This document shows positions 35,676 to 47,300 of a stretch of DNA of 64,000 bases, in pieces. The position numbers and the translations under genes were made by a program. Origin of the DNA: Chamaecyparis obtusa. Lineage: Eukaryota > Streptophyta > Pinopsida > Cupressales > Cupressaceae. Location of the stretch: contig BSBK01002053.1 of assembly GCA_027943335.1 (NCBI GenBank), forward strand, positions 124,001 to 188,000, in the 5' to 3' direction. Position 1 is the stretch's first letter. Each line of letters starts with the position of its first letter. Under the pieces are notes generated by a model. The model did not search any database. It was not told where the DNA came from and saw nothing but the letters and a program-made list of their open reading frames with translations.

Positions 35676-36518
35676 ATGTTTGAGTTGCTTCGGATATCTC
35701 CAGCTCATAGAGCCATTCTAGACAAAGCTCTGCTTGGATCCAATGTTCATGACAACCTTGATTTAGATAGATTCCAAACTATGGTTGGTCATCTTACATC
35801 TCTACAGTATATCTCCATTTTAGAGGAAGATGATAATGCCTTGAGTCATCCACATAATCAGCCCTTGCATATTGAAGTCTTGATCCAAAACTATCCCATC
35901 AAACGTGTGTTGATAGATGGGGGCACTGGCTTAAACATTTGTTCTTTTAGCTTGATCATAGAACTGCAATTTTTAGAAATGGCTATTAATCCTAGAAAGA
36001 AGATAACTATCAGAGCATATGATGACCAAGAAAGATCTTCCAAAGGCACCATTGTCTTACCTATCAGAACAGGTCCAGTAATCAAAGATACTACATGTCA
36101 AGTTCTTGATCTACCTTTGGCTTACAACATCCTTGTAGGGAAACCCTGGATACATGAAATGAAAGCTATCCCTTCTACATACCATCAATGTTTAAAATTT
36201 CCTTATGAAGGAGTAGAGGTAACCATTCTAGTAGACATATCTACAACTTGCAATGTATTGAAAGAAAGTGTAGATAAACTTGTTCCTAATAACAGAGAAT
36301 CTTCCACTAAGAAAACAGATGTAGCATCCACATCCAAGATGGAAGACATTGCAAAAGAGGTCAAAATCAAAGATAATGGTATGGGAGAATACACAATGGA
36401 ACCTATTTTATCTCTCACATCTCTCCCATTTTCCCCTAAGTCTTATGGGCAACCATCAGACAAAGTGAAACCTAATGCTAAAAATCCCAAGTCCTATTCA
36501 ATGGAAGCTTTGTTCTAG
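35676..36518 (+). pseudogene. pol: G1 aspartic protease
   Basis: 281 codons without a stop. RISPAHRAILDKALLG and TMVGHLTSL precede the active site KRVLIDGGTGLNICS (Asp-Gly-Gly, as usual in TAT elements). ITIRAYDDQERSSKGTIVLP and YNILVGKPWIHEMKAI, STYHQCLKFP follow. It would cleave the Gag-Pol polyprotein. The frame ends at TAG 36516, where a shift of one base near 36505 moves the coding frame to the one used by pol (VLEQVSKQEFEEDEAM from 36512). In element G2 the corresponding junction stays in one frame, so this looks like an indel, not a programmed shift. Confidence 0.88.
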
Positions 36519-37894
36519 AACAAGTATCTAAACAAGAGTTTGAGGAGGATGAAGCTATGCTTGCATGGTTGTATAAAGAGGAATCTAACTCTCAGTCAAT
36601 CCAGAAATGTGACTCCACTTCAAGCAGAATTCCTCAGAAGTCATATGGACCAGGGGACAAATTGATCACAAAAATGGGATATACAGGAAAAGGACCTCTA
36701 ATACTATAGGGTAAAGGTCTTTTATCACCTCTTGACCACCATGTTCGAACCAACAAGGATACAAGAGGTCTAGGATATAAGAAGAAACCTTTCTATCTTA
36801 ACAAGAACTCCCCACATGTCTTAGAACAGATTTAACCAAAGGAGGAAACAATACAACAGTCTGATAGTGATGAGTCAGACACCACTGAGGAGCTCATTCC
36901 TTATGAGCATTTTCCTAAAGAGATAAAAGACCTTCTTGAAGCTGAAGATGATCCAGTAAAAAGAATCAATGTAGTAGAAACACATGAACCTACTATAGAA
37001 CAAGAGACAATTGCACCATAAGAACCAACTGATCTCAGAGACAATCAAATAGACAAAGAAGAAGGTGGTAGTTATTCTAAAACAAATTCCCATGAGTATG
37101 AATTCAAATTAGAATCTAAGGATAACCCTTCTTGGGGTATTCACCCTAACTTTACTCATGTTCTCAATTTTCCTAGAGGCATAGATGAGGAATCAAATGA
37201 TTATGAATGTGGAGTCATTCTAGAGGAAGATGAGCTTATCATAGAAAAACATATCCATGTTATTCACCAATATGCACCTAAACCCAATGTAAGTCTAGAG
37301 AGAAATAATGAACTTAACGAGTTTGATCCACCTATGGCTGAATTGGACTCCCACAATGACATTGAGCCTATGCATAAATTGAAAATTTTGATTTGTAATA
37401 TCACCTTTGAACTCGAGCATTGTGTTAGGACCAATGATGAAAGATCCATATCCATAAACACTATCTCCCAATCTTTTCCCACTTTGTCCATCCAACATCC
37501 TGATCTTCTTGATGAAACTTTCATGAATCTGAGCCAAGGTACTTTTACTTTCCCGAATGACCATGCCCTTGCTTGCTACCTAAATGTCATTGAGCCTATG
37601 AAGACTTCCATCAGTGAACTGAACATTGGCATGACGAAGTCAGACATCAAGTATCTTAGTCAAAAGAATAAGAATAAAAAGAAAAAGAAAAGGAGTTCTG
37701 AGGGTGAAAACCACTTTGTGGCAATCTTAGAACCTACAAAAGTAAAAATAAAAGACATATCCAAAGGTGAAAACCTCTCTAAGGTGCCTAAGGATGAGAT
37801 ATTTGATGTCCTTTCGAGTCATTTATAGGATAGATCTCCAGTTCTAATTGAGCCCACTCAATCTATCAACTTGGGAATAATAGAGGAACCATAG
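36512..37894 (+). pseudogene. pol: G1 pol N-terminal spacer with G-patch
   Basis: Acidic spacer between protease and RT. At 36646-36795 the frame reads YGPGDKLITKMGYTGKGP, then after a stop GKGLLSPLDHHV and RGLGYKKKPF, which fits a G-patch, a glycine-rich nucleic-acid-binding motif. Stops occur near 36708, 36832 and 37018. The later part includes the open stretch 37334-37828, Lys/Glu-rich and unassigned, ending in TAG. Confidence 0.7.
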
Positions 37895-38842
37895 TTGATC
37901 CAAGTAGCACAATCCTTATTAGAAGAAGAAAAGAAAAAATTTACTACATTCCTAATAGAAAAGAAGATCAAATTTGCATGGAAATATTTAGATATGCCAG
38001 GGTTGGATCCTGATCTTATAATGTACCATTTATCTATTGCTCCTGGGGTAAAACCTATTAAACAAAAATTAAGAAAGATGCATCCACATGTTGCACTCTT
38101 TGTCAAAGCTGAATTAGAAAAACTACTAAAAGCTGGATTCATCCATGTTATTGAATATTCTAAATGGATCTCAAATATTGTACCTATTTCTAAACCAAAT
38201 AAATCAATTAGAGTGTACACAGACTTTAGACATGTGAACAAAGCATGCCCTAAGGATGATTTTCCACTACCTAACATTGATATGATAGTGGATATGACTG
38301 TGGGTTTTGAGATGTATTCTTTAATGGATGTTTTCTCTAGATATAATCAAATAAAAATTTCTCCAGGGGATCAAGAGAAAACTGCTTTCACATGTGCATG
38401 GGGTACCTTCTGCTAGAATGTCATGCCATTTGGGCTTAAAAATGCTAGTGCTACATATCAGAGAGCTATGACATCTATTTTTCATGACATGATGCATCAA
38501 ACTATGGAGGATTATGTTGATGATACTTTAGCAAAATCTATGATTAGAGCTGAACATCTAAATGACTTGAGAAAGATACTAGACATAATGGAAAAATTTA
38601 GTCTTAGACTAAATCCTAAGAAGTGTGCTTCTGGTGTCACTTCTAGAAATCTCTTAGGATACATAGTTTCAAAGAAGGGCATTGAAGTTGATCCAACTAA
38701 AGTAAAGGCTATAATGGAGATGCAACCCCTGAAGAATATTAGTCAAATGAGAACATTACAAGGGAGAGTACAATCTATCAGGTGTTTCATATAATAGCTT
38801 GCGGATATCTCACAGCCTTTTACAAAAACTTTACATAAAGGT
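37895..38842 (+). pseudogene. pol: G1 reverse transcriptase
   Basis: FAWKYLDMPGLDPDL, KQKLRKMHPHVALFVKAELE, GFIHVIEYSKWISNIVPI, RVYTDFRHVNKACPKDDF, PLPNIDMIVD, MPFGLKNASATYQRAM and EDYVDDTLAKS cover RT motifs in order. The catalytic YVDD (38513-38524) is intact. Stops at 38414 and 38792 break it. The enzyme copies element RNA into DNA in the particle. Sequence parallels G2 RT (61440-62330) position by position. Confidence 0.93.
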
Positions 38843-39360
38843 GTGACTTTTGCATGGAGTGAAGAATGTGAGAAGAACTTTGACCATATCAAGAAATATA
38901 TATCAAATCCTCCTATCTTGATGCCTCATATTCAAGGGAAGCCACTGATCCTGTATGTCTCTACCATAGATACATCACTAGGGGCATTGCTAGCACATCA
39001 TGATGAAAATAAAAAGGAAAGGGCTATATATTATATCAATAGAACATTGGTTGCATATGAGAAGAACTATTCAATAATTGAGAAAGATTTTCTAGCTATG
39101 ATCTTTGCATCATAGAAACTGAGACATTACATGTTAGCTGATACCACACATTTGGTAGGTAAGATTGATCCACTAAAGTACCTACTAAGAAAAGCTGCCC
39201 TCATAGGTAGATTAGCCAAATGGGTCATGCTCTTAAGTGAATTTGACATTGAATATGTTGAAAGAAAATCTATCAAAGGACAAGTTATTGCTGATCAATT
39301 TGTAGATGCACCTATGTTTGATGATACACCAATGCAAATAGAGTTTCTAGATTCCTCTAT
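38843..39360 (+). pseudogene. pol: G1 RNase H (first)
   Basis: TFAWSEECEKNFDHIKKYI, LYVSTIDTSLGALLAHHDE, ERAIYYINRTL, AYEKNYSIIEKDFLAMIFA, stop (39113), KLRHYMLADTTHLVG and KWVMLLSEFDIEYV are the usual Ty3/Gypsy RNase H and tether sequence. It would degrade the RNA strand of the RNA-DNA hybrid. One stop, at a position where G2 has Gln. Confidence 0.9.
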
Positions 39361-39799
39361 CATGAATCTTTCTTCTAGAGAATGGCAATTGTTCTTTGAT
39401 GGCTTGTATACACAGAATCAATCAGGAGTAGGCATATTGTTCATCACTCCTCAAGGGTACTCAATGCCCAAAGCTTTCAGATTAAAGTTCCCTTGTACAA
39501 ATAATATTTCTAAATATGAAGCCCTTCTTAATAGTATGAAACTAGCAATTGAGTGGAGAGTGACTGAGTTACACATTCATGGGGACTCCTAACTTGTTAT
39601 CCATCAAGTCAATGATGTGTACCAAATGAAAGATGAAAATATCACTCCATACAAAATAATGGTAGATGATCTAAAGAAATATTTCATATCTATCACATTT
39701 GAGAAAATTCCTAGAATAGAGAACAAGGCTGCCAATGTAATGGCAACACTATCTACTCTATTACAGTAGCCTAAACATGAGCTATGCTACAAGTTCCTA
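39361..39799 (+). pseudogene. pol: G1 second (archaeal-type) RNase H
   Basis: EWQLFFDGLYTQNQSGVGIL starts a second RNase H fold, and KFPCTNNISKYEALLNSM and ELHIHGDS with a stop follow. The family's Asp (FFDG) and third Asp (HGDS) are present. The Glu of IAEYEAL reads Lys (ISKYEAL), and the final Asp reads Asn (ENKAANVMAT), so it should be dead. This domain is the mark of TAT-lineage elements. G2 keeps all four residues. Confidence 0.88.
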
Positions 39800-41134
39800 G
39801 TGGAAGCACTATCTTATCCTACATATGATTCCCCCAAAACCCGCATGATTTTCACTATTGTTGGTCATGATTCATCTCGATACAAAAACCTTTTCTCCTA
39901 TCTCCAAGACCAAATCATTCCTGATACCTTCAATCACCATGAGAAAAGATACCTTATCCGCAATGTGACCCGGTATGTCATCATTGGTAATGATTTGTAC
40001 AAACAAGGTCTAGATGGTACACTACTTAGATGTTTAGAACATGAAGAGTCTCAACGTGCACTCGAGGAAGTCCACGAAGGTATATGTGGGTCACACTCGA
40101 ATGGTTTAACGCTAGCGTAGAAGCTTATTAGGGTTGTGTACTATTGGCCTAAAATGGAGAAAGATGCAATCAAGTTTGCTAAGAACTGTCAAAAGTGCCA
40201 AGTACATGGTAACTTAATTCATGCTCTAGGGAAAGATCTAATTCCCTTTACTACACAATGGCCTTTTCATCAATGGGCATTTGATCTTATAGGATCCATA
40301 GATCCTCATTCTTCTAATGGACATACCCTTATTATTATAGCTACACACTATTTCACAAAATGGGTAGAAGCAATCCCTTTGACTCAAGCTACCAGCAAGA
40401 AAATTTCTATGTTCATTTTGAACTACATCATATGTTGATATGGTATTCCACACTCTATAGTCACAAATAATGGTGGAAAATTCAAGAACAAAGATTTAGA
40501 TGATCTATGTGCCAAATTCAAGATAATACAACATTGGTCATCTATCTACTATCCTCAAGGGAATGGACAAGCAGAGGCTTCTAACAAGAATCTATTGAAA
40601 ATCTTGCACCATACAATTAATAAGATAGGAAGAGACTGTCATCTCATGATTAATCCAACTCTCTAGGCCTACAAAACAAGTATCAGAATGCCCACTAGGG
40701 TTACACCTTTCACTTTAGTTTATGGGTTTGAACTAGTACTTCCTATTGAGGTTGAAATCCCATCAATAAGAATTAGAATGCATGGTATAGTAATTGATGA
40801 TGACTACAGAGTGTCTAGGTTGCAAGAACTTGAACTACTAGATGATCATAGATAAGCAACATATGATCATCTCAGAGTGTATCAAAAAAGAATGTCTAGA
40901 GGCTACAACAAGATAGTCAGACATAGAAAATTTTAGGTTGGCGATCTAGTCTTGAGAGAGAATCCTAAAAATCAATCACATCGAGAACGCAAGGGGAAGT
41001 TTGAACCCAACTAGCTAGGTCCCTTTGTTATCACTGCTGCTATTGGCTCTAGAGCCTATCAACTCTCAACGACTGAAGGAGAACAACTCTGAGAACCAAT
41101 CAATGTTCTCCATCTAAAGAAATTCTATGCCTAA
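39800..41134 (+). pseudogene. pol: G1 integrase
   Basis: Zinc-binding region at 40070-40210 (VHEGICGSHSNGL, YYWPKMEKDAIKFAKNC, QKCQVHGN). The core follows: FHQWAFDLIGSID, ATHYFTKWVEAIPL, YGIPHSIVTNNGGKF, YYPQGNGQAEASNKNLL, and the C-terminus RGYNKIVRHRKF, VGDLVLRENPKN, INVLHLKKFYA. Catalytic Asp 1 (FDLIG) and Glu (QAEASN) are kept. Asp 2 in VTDNG reads Asn (VTNNG, about 40459-40473). About eight stops. The final stop at 41132 ends the polyprotein. Confidence 0.92.
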
Positions 41135-42315
41135 GGCATTCAGTGTATGGTAAAATGTCATGAAAAAATCTTAAAAATTTGAAAAAGTCCTGAAAAAATG
41201 AACATCTTGGTGAAAACCTAGCAATAGGTGCCTTGATGATTCACAAAAAAATCAAAAAATACCAAAAATATCAAAAAAATTGGAAAAATGAAAAATACAA
41301 AAAAATTGAAAAAAGTGAAAAATATAAAAAAAAATGAGAAAAAGAAAAAGTGCCTTGGTGAAAACTTGGAAACAGGGACCTTGGTAGCAAAAATAGAATC
41401 TCTACCAAGATGGTGAAAACCAGGCAAACGGGCACCACTTGTTTCAAAAATGCTCCATCTATTAGCGCAATCTTGGTCTTTCCCAACTTTCAGTATGCTT
41501 TAGTCTGTATATATCCTTGTTTCAATATAGTTGGTCTATACACCAATCAGCTCAAGCATCTTTATCCTATCAATGCTTAATACTTGGGGGCAATCAATGT
41601 CATATCCTATGGCCTCCAGTATACTTTAGATGTGTCATAGCCAGTCAGAGTCCTTTGAAGCTTCATCTGAGTCAGTCAGTCAATCTCCTCTCTAGAAAGG
41701 ATTTTGCATCTACAACAACACAATCAAACACAAATTGAAAACAATCTATGCTTTTTACATGCTTTTATCTCCTTGTATGCTTACTGATTCACATTGAGAT
41801 TTTTGCATATTGTATCCTTTGAGCTCTTCAATGATTTCCTTTATAAGATTTAGAGAGTGATGACTAGGGCATAATCTTTTCTTTGTCTTCTACTTATATG
41901 TGAAAATCTAACAACTTTGGAAATTCTAGATTGAAATGGTGTTCGTCTGTAAGAGCCTCTATCTTGTATTGGATGGCCATGAGTACCTCGACCATTAATA
42001 CCTAGAAAATTCAAGGAAGTTTGATCTAAGTATTATCTTTTTGAGTGAGTTCTTTCTCTTACTGTGAAACGCGATCTTGCCTAAGGATGTGAACGATAAA
42101 GGGTCACTACGGGTAATTCACACTAGATTTAGAATGATCTCTTGACTGTTTGATGTGTTTGAATGCAAGGCGTATTTAGGTCATCACAATGTCTGTGTTT
42201 TGATGCTTATACAAATTGCTATATCAAAATTGACATGATATTTAGTTCATCTTGGCGCTTGTGCCTTGGTGCTTATATCTAATCTGACATTCTGAAAACA
42301 AAAGAAATATTCAGA
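41135..42315 (+). other. G1 3' untranslated region
   Basis: An A-rich tract (41160-41350) is interspersed with three copies of a TTGGTGAAAAC-type motif (about 41209, 41354 and 41410), each followed by a GCACC or GGACC box. ACTTGGGGGCAATC (41583) marks TAT 3' regions. No gene; minus-strand Phe-rich frames at 41218-41486 are the complement of the A-rich tract. The 3' LTR should follow but G3 begins at 42316. Confidence 0.6.
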
Positions 42316-43246
42316 TGTGTGTGATGAATGAAATCACCTTCATGAAATTAAGATAAGATAGCCACAATTTAAACTAAATACAAAGGAAATCTTCTTTAAA
42401 CTAGCAACTATAATCTATATTATCCCATAGATCTCTAGGAAGAAGTGGTAAGTGAGCTCTTAGCTGCAAATCCTCACTAGTGACACCTCTAAAAGGAGAA
42501 TAATGCTGCTATGATGCTAGTAAATGCTTATTCTATGATGAATTCATGCTTAATCTAGCTCAATTGATGAAATTATGATACTAAATGCTCAAGAATGCTC
42601 ATTGCTCTTAGAAATGATCTCAATTGAATATAGTAACAATGCTTTTCAATTGAAATTCTAAGATGAAAATGCTCTTAGAAATGATCTCAATTGACTATAG
42701 TAACAATGCTTTTCAATTGAAATTCTAAGATGGAAATGCTCTTCAAAATGCCTCATGCTTATAGTAATTTCCCAAGGGTAGGAGGTGGAGTGAAGTAATC
42801 ATGGTTATCTCATGGTTGCGTCAAAAACTTTGCATTGTTCATAAATGGGGGGACAAATGAGGGGACAAGCCTTTAAATGGTTTCAAATGTTTGGACAATT
42901 TGCAAATATGAGTGATTTATGTCTTTATGTCCTCCATTTTCATTGGTTGATCACTTTGTTGAAAGAAAATAAGGATTATTAATTCAATTATTTAATTAAA
43001 TTTAGCCATGCATGGGTAATGGGTTCATTTTAATTTTTAATTAAGACAACTATACAATTAATTGATTAAAATCAATTATATAGTGCTTTTGCCCCTTGTT
43101 ATGCTTCATTTAATCATTTAACATCATTATTTAATTTCTCCTTTGCTTTAATTAATTTGTGTCCAACTTTATTTAATTATGTCCCTTTTTAATGATTTGA
43201 CCCCTTTTTTGATTAAAAAGTACTTGTCCAATTTTACGCGTCTACA
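42316..43246 (-). repeat. 3' LTR of minus-strand element G3
   Basis: On the minus strand it begins TGTAGACGCGTAAAATTGG at 43246 and ends CATCACACACA at 42316, 931 bp, directly after a polypurine tract. The start resembles TGTAGACACCTAAAAAT of G2. TCAGA (42311-42315) should be the target. The 5' LTR was not found. Confidence 0.75.
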
Positions 43247-43261
43247 AATGCCCCTCTTTGA
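43247..43261 (-). other. Polypurine tract of G3
   Basis: On the minus strand TCAAAGAGGGGCATT lies immediately before the LTR start TGTAGACGCG. Confidence 0.78.
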
Positions 43262-43859
43262 ATTAATGTGTGAAGAACATTGATTCAAAGATTCTTTATG
43301 TCCTAATTGCAATTCTCGATGTGATTGATTGCTGCCTCTTGATACAAAAAAATTTATGATGCCCCACTAATTTCATGATGTATGATTGCGACTTCGATTT
43401 GATACCCTTATGCCCCCTCAGAAATTAAAACATATTAATTTCTTGATTCGAAAAAGATTGATGACGTTTGATATAGCAAATATGTTTTAGTTTCTGACTA
43501 TTGATGATATCCCACGATGTATGATTATGCCCCGATTTTGATTTGATATGTTAAGATAAGTCAATAGCTAATTTCATCTCCCAAATTAGGTCAAAAATGC
43601 CTTAAATAGGTTAAGAAACCTTCTTTTACCATTCATTTTTACTTTTCACCCTTGGTGATTTTGGTCTGATCCTCTAGCGATTTCGAGATGGTTGTGCCAA
43701 TTCGGGAGCATAGATTTGAGAGGTGCCGGGGATATGCAAGACTGCCTGATTATGCACCTCTGATAAGTCATTACGAACTTCGATTTGCATTTATTGAGCA
43801 TTTATTAAGCATTTATTGCAATTTTATGTTTCATCATTGCGTTGTATTTGAGAAATCAC
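43262..43859. other. No gene seen between the G3 polypurine tract and the repeat cluster
   Basis: AT-rich, with no recognisable frame. The plus-strand frame at 43688-43918 shows no family similarity. Confidence 0.4.
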
Positions 43860-44215
43860 ACATAGGAAAGAACTTATTGTCACCTAGGTTGTTCTACTGT
43901 CACTTCCGCGGCTTTTAGTCTCACCTCCATATAATTTTTTATCACTTACGAAACATTTGATTCTCGCTTAGCAGGATAAAAACTATCACATCAAACTAGG
44001 TCAAAATACACATTTTCGAATAGGTTATCACCTACACAAAACCTAATGATTTAACTCTTGCCTAGGGCACGATTCTCTGTCGTGTTGCCCAATTAACTAT
44101 TATGTAGAACAAAGTCTATCACCTAGCAAAATAATAACGTCACTTAGGGCAATAAAAAGTCACACCTGAGATAAAATGTCACCTGGTATGATAAAAATCA
44201 TGCCTGATGTCTTTT
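43860..44215 (+). repeat. Degenerate GTCACCT/TCATGCC motif cluster upstream of the antisense gene
   Basis: Short plus-strand motifs GTCACCTAGG, TATCACCTACAC, CTATCACCTAGC, GTCACACCTGAG, TGTCACCTGGT and ATCATGCCTGATG recur every 20 to 40 bases. The same kind of motif fills the leader of G2 (53808-54180). Confidence 0.55.
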
Positions 44216-44660
44216 TTTGCAAAATTTTTGTACTTTTCACACATGTGTTGATCGTATCTGATGAAAAATTTGATAACCCCCTGATGAGAAAGTCGGATAA
44301 TTAGTGTAGGTCCATGATTTTCAACAAAACAATTGGTTTAGATATCAGGATAGTAGTACTTTAAAATATGATTTGTCAATCTGATTTGAATATTAACTAA
44401 GAGGATAAATCAATCAATGTGAAAACCGATATGATTTGATACTGTCACTTCATTCTTAGGATACAAAGAAATGAATGATGATACTTGGTGTGATTACTTG
44501 ATACTTTTGATTGACTTGAGATAATTCCTTAATATAATGTACTAATATTATTCCTTTACCTTGCCAACAGGATCACTATCCTACTTTATATGTTCGTTTA
44601 GTTACATCATGGGTTATTGACTTAGGTCAGAGACTCACAGCAGCTGAGTTCTGAGTCATT

Positions 44661-45715
44661 GAGAGATGTGGTTTAAGGTTCCTCCTTGATCTCCCACAGT
44701 TCTAGCTAAACCATGGATTATTGACTTCAATGGCGGAGTGATGGCACTCTGACCACAATACATTCCACTTGCCATATAAAGAGATGATGATCACACCAGA
44801 GGACATGTATCGATTATTGTGGATTCCTTGCAGGGATGAGTTGGTCTACTATGATTATGCATATGATTCCTCTATCTGTCGATGAGTATTTGGAGACAAC
44901 ACTATTGGACATGGGGATACTATTACATGGCCTCAGTTTGCCTCTTTTCCCACATTACCAGTAGTTTTGGGTGCATTGATTGGTGGTCTACTTCTTCCCG
45001 ACCGGCAAGGTCACAGTTTTTTAGTTGGTTGGGGCTAGATAATAGAGGATTTACTTGCTCATCCTCAATGGTTTGATTGGGGTTCCTGGATCTTGGCATA
45101 GTTGTATCATGATTTACAAGAGGTATTCTATTGGGGTAGTGCCTCATTGTCAGCGGGTGTTATTATTCTGCAGTTGTGGATATGGGAGCATCTTCCCATT
45201 ACTAGGCCTATTTTTGATAGGGTTCAACCTCAGGGATATCCTTATGCTTTCTTATCTATAGGCATGGTCATACAACATCATATGGGTCATTTGGATTACT
45301 GGCGATGTCAGATTGATGATCTAGATCAGGCTATATGGTGTCCTTATCTTAGTTGTGATCATTAGAGAGAGGATGGTGATGAGTTACCATATATGTTTTC
45401 CCCTCGCTAGATGATTGGGTGCACTCCTACCACTATTGAGCACTTCTGCTTCGATAGAGTTTTGAGACAGTATGGGTAGATTCAGGATATGCCTTAGGGA
45501 AATGCATTATATGCTCGAGTACAGGCAGAGATCTCTCTATGGGGTCCATGTATTGATTACCAGTTTGCATTAGAAAATCACCACTGACCACATCATGATG
45601 ATATGAAAAATGCTTTTTATCACATTTTGGTAACCTCTTTGTTGAACCAAGTACAACCCTCACTAGTTGGATGACCAAACTATGGGAGTCTGAATACCGG
45701 TGTCAACGAATTTAA
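44661..45715 (+). pseudogene. Plant mobile domain (PMD, aminotransferase-like) pseudogene, antisense in G3
   Basis: One plus-strand frame runs from about 44661 with TFHLPYKEMMITPEDMYRL, GGLLLPDRQGH, FDWGSWIL (about 45073), LQLWIWEHLPITRP (about 45168) and FDRVLRQYG (about 45448). These are the landmarks of the plant mobile domain, a fold of unknown biochemical activity found in plant nuclear proteins of the MAIN/MAIL1 group and often carried by transposable elements. About eight in-frame stops and a frame change near 45670 show decay. It lies between the gag-pro part and the 3' LTR of G3 and is oriented opposite to G3 gag. TAT elements with extra, sometimes antisense, frames are known, so capture is likely. 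I cannot tell the donor gene. Confidence 0.82.
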
Positions 45716-46330
45716 TGTTGTAAGTGGATTTTTGGTATTAAGACATAGAAGATCTAAATAGCCAAGGGATCCATTTGCATAAACAAACAAAGGTCAATCC
45801 ACCCTCTTATGAGATAGTCCTCGATGGTTCTTTGATGACCATGTCGTTAGATGAATTCTCATAAGGTGATGAATCTTCCTTCAAACAGTCACTCAAAGGC
45901 AATAAAATATCACATCTTTATCATGGCTAATCTAGTCGAACATCATTGAATAACTCCAAAGATATGATAAAAAGTCAAGTTCATCAAGATTTTAACAACA
46001 CTTCAAGTGTTTTACCATGTTTCATTACTTGGCAAAGAAAGACAACTTTTGAATGTTTTGCCATGTTTTCTCATTTTCAAAAAAAATAATTCCAAGTATT
46101 CTGATCTTTAAGATGTGTTTGTCAATTTTTAATCCTGAATAATAAAGTCAATGAAGGTTCATGAATCATGTTGTAGAATCAAATACTTAGGCTCAAGAAA
46201 TTTTCCATCTCTTCTGAAATTCTGATAAAATCTCTCTCTGACATGACTAATTGTAGCACTTATTGAATCCATTGGATACCAAATTTACCATCTTCTTCTA
46301 CCCCCAAGTGATAAATGTGATCAGTTGACA
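45716..46330 (-). other. G3 3' untranslated region, no gene
   Basis: On the minus strand CACTTGGGGGTAGAAG (46295-46310) resembles the ACTTGGGGGCAATC mark of the G1 3' region. So the protease stump is joined directly to 3' untranslated sequence, with no pol in between. Confidence 0.5.
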
Positions 46331-47300
46331 AACTTAGGGGTGATAGACAATGCAACAATGCGACTGACCAACTTTATTATGACTAAGTACAAATGACGGA
46401 TGCAATGGTGGTTGTACAAATGGGATGGTGGAAATGCAATATCTAGCACCTAAATCAGACACTTGGCAATTGGTGTCCTTCTTTACAGGTCCCACTTGGA
46501 TGGGCAATACAATCATGCCTTTAGAAACTCTTTCAGCTTCATCATAAGCTTTAATGGTGATTTTATTTGTAGGGTCAATGCAAGACTCAGATAGACCTAA
46601 GGATTTGACAAGACTTAATGTGAAAATGTTGAGACTAGCCCCTCCATCATTGAGGGCTCTTTTGACTCTATGCCGTTTGATTAAGACCTCTATATGCAAT
46701 GGTAGATTTTGAGGATGGGTTATAGACATATCATCTTGATCGAAAAATGAAAGACAATTAGGTGCTACAAGATGACCTACCATATTTTGAAACTTTTCTG
46801 CCTCTAAGTTAGTAGGAACATGTGTCTCTGCTAGAGCTTTTTCCAAAATCTCCTTATGGTTTGGTGATAACTTCAATAACTCTAAGATAGAGATTTGTGC
46901 TAGAGTACGTTGCAATTGATCAACCAAACTATAAGGCCTTGCTGCTGTAGAAGGTTGTTTGACCACAATGTTGGATTGTGGGATGTTAGTGCTTTGAGGA
47001 GCTATCCCTTGTAGGGTCATTCTAGAATTTTGCCCTCCTGTAATGACATTTGATGCTTCCTTTTGAGGTTGTTCATTGACTATTATAGCATTAACAATAT
47101 GATCATAAGGTGGCACAAAGTTGAGATTATTGGCGCTTTGCTTCTTGTTATTTGATGACTCTCCCTTATCATGTTTGTAAAAAGGTTGTTTTAATGTTGT
47201 ATGATCTTCATTGTTTGGAGGTCTGTCAATGGTGATCATGCCATTATCAATTAAATCTTGCACTAAATTCTTTAGTTGCAGACATTCATTTGTTGTGTGT
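46331..47300 (-). pseudogene. gag: G3 protease (truncated) with Gag C-terminal end
   Basis: The minus-strand frame 47263-46334 (310 codons) starts LVQDLIDNGMITIDRPP-like and reads ISILELLKLSPNHKEILEK, FQNMVGHLVAP, HIEVLIKRHRVKRAL, NDGGASLNIFTLSLV and ITIKAYDEAERVSKGMIVLP, up to DTNCQVSDL. The protease Asp-Gly-Gly is present though preceded by Asn instead of Ile. Then the family sequence (YNILLGRPWIH) is lost at about 46455 and unrelated residues follow to the stop. So the protease is cut in its C-terminal third and pol is absent. The upstream frame at 47303 continues with the Gag Cys/His region HCEYHII and, after a stop, GHTTNECLQL. Confidence 0.88.

Larger units (their letters stand above)
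28930..42315 (+). mobile_element. TAT-lineage Ty3/Gypsy element G1, 3' LTR not seen
   Basis: 5' LTR, primer site, long leader, gag, protease, G-patch, RT, RNase H, second RNase H, integrase and 3' untranslated region in order. Two RNase H domains mark the TAT lineage. It inserted into Copia element A (ACAAC at 28925-28929 should be the target). Its 3' end is taken over by element G3 at 42316, so the 3' LTR and second duplication are absent from the window. Confidence 0.85.

Noticed and set aside
36480..36520. Programmed frameshift between G1 protease and pol
   Set aside because: G2 keeps one frame at the same junction and no slippery heptamer with a clear structure is seen; an indel is simpler.
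41218..41486. Phe-rich minus-strand frames
   Set aside because: Complement of an A-rich 3' region, low complexity.
44923..45147. Minus-strand frame over the PMD pseudogene
   Set aside because: The plus-strand frame carries the family motifs; this is its shadow.
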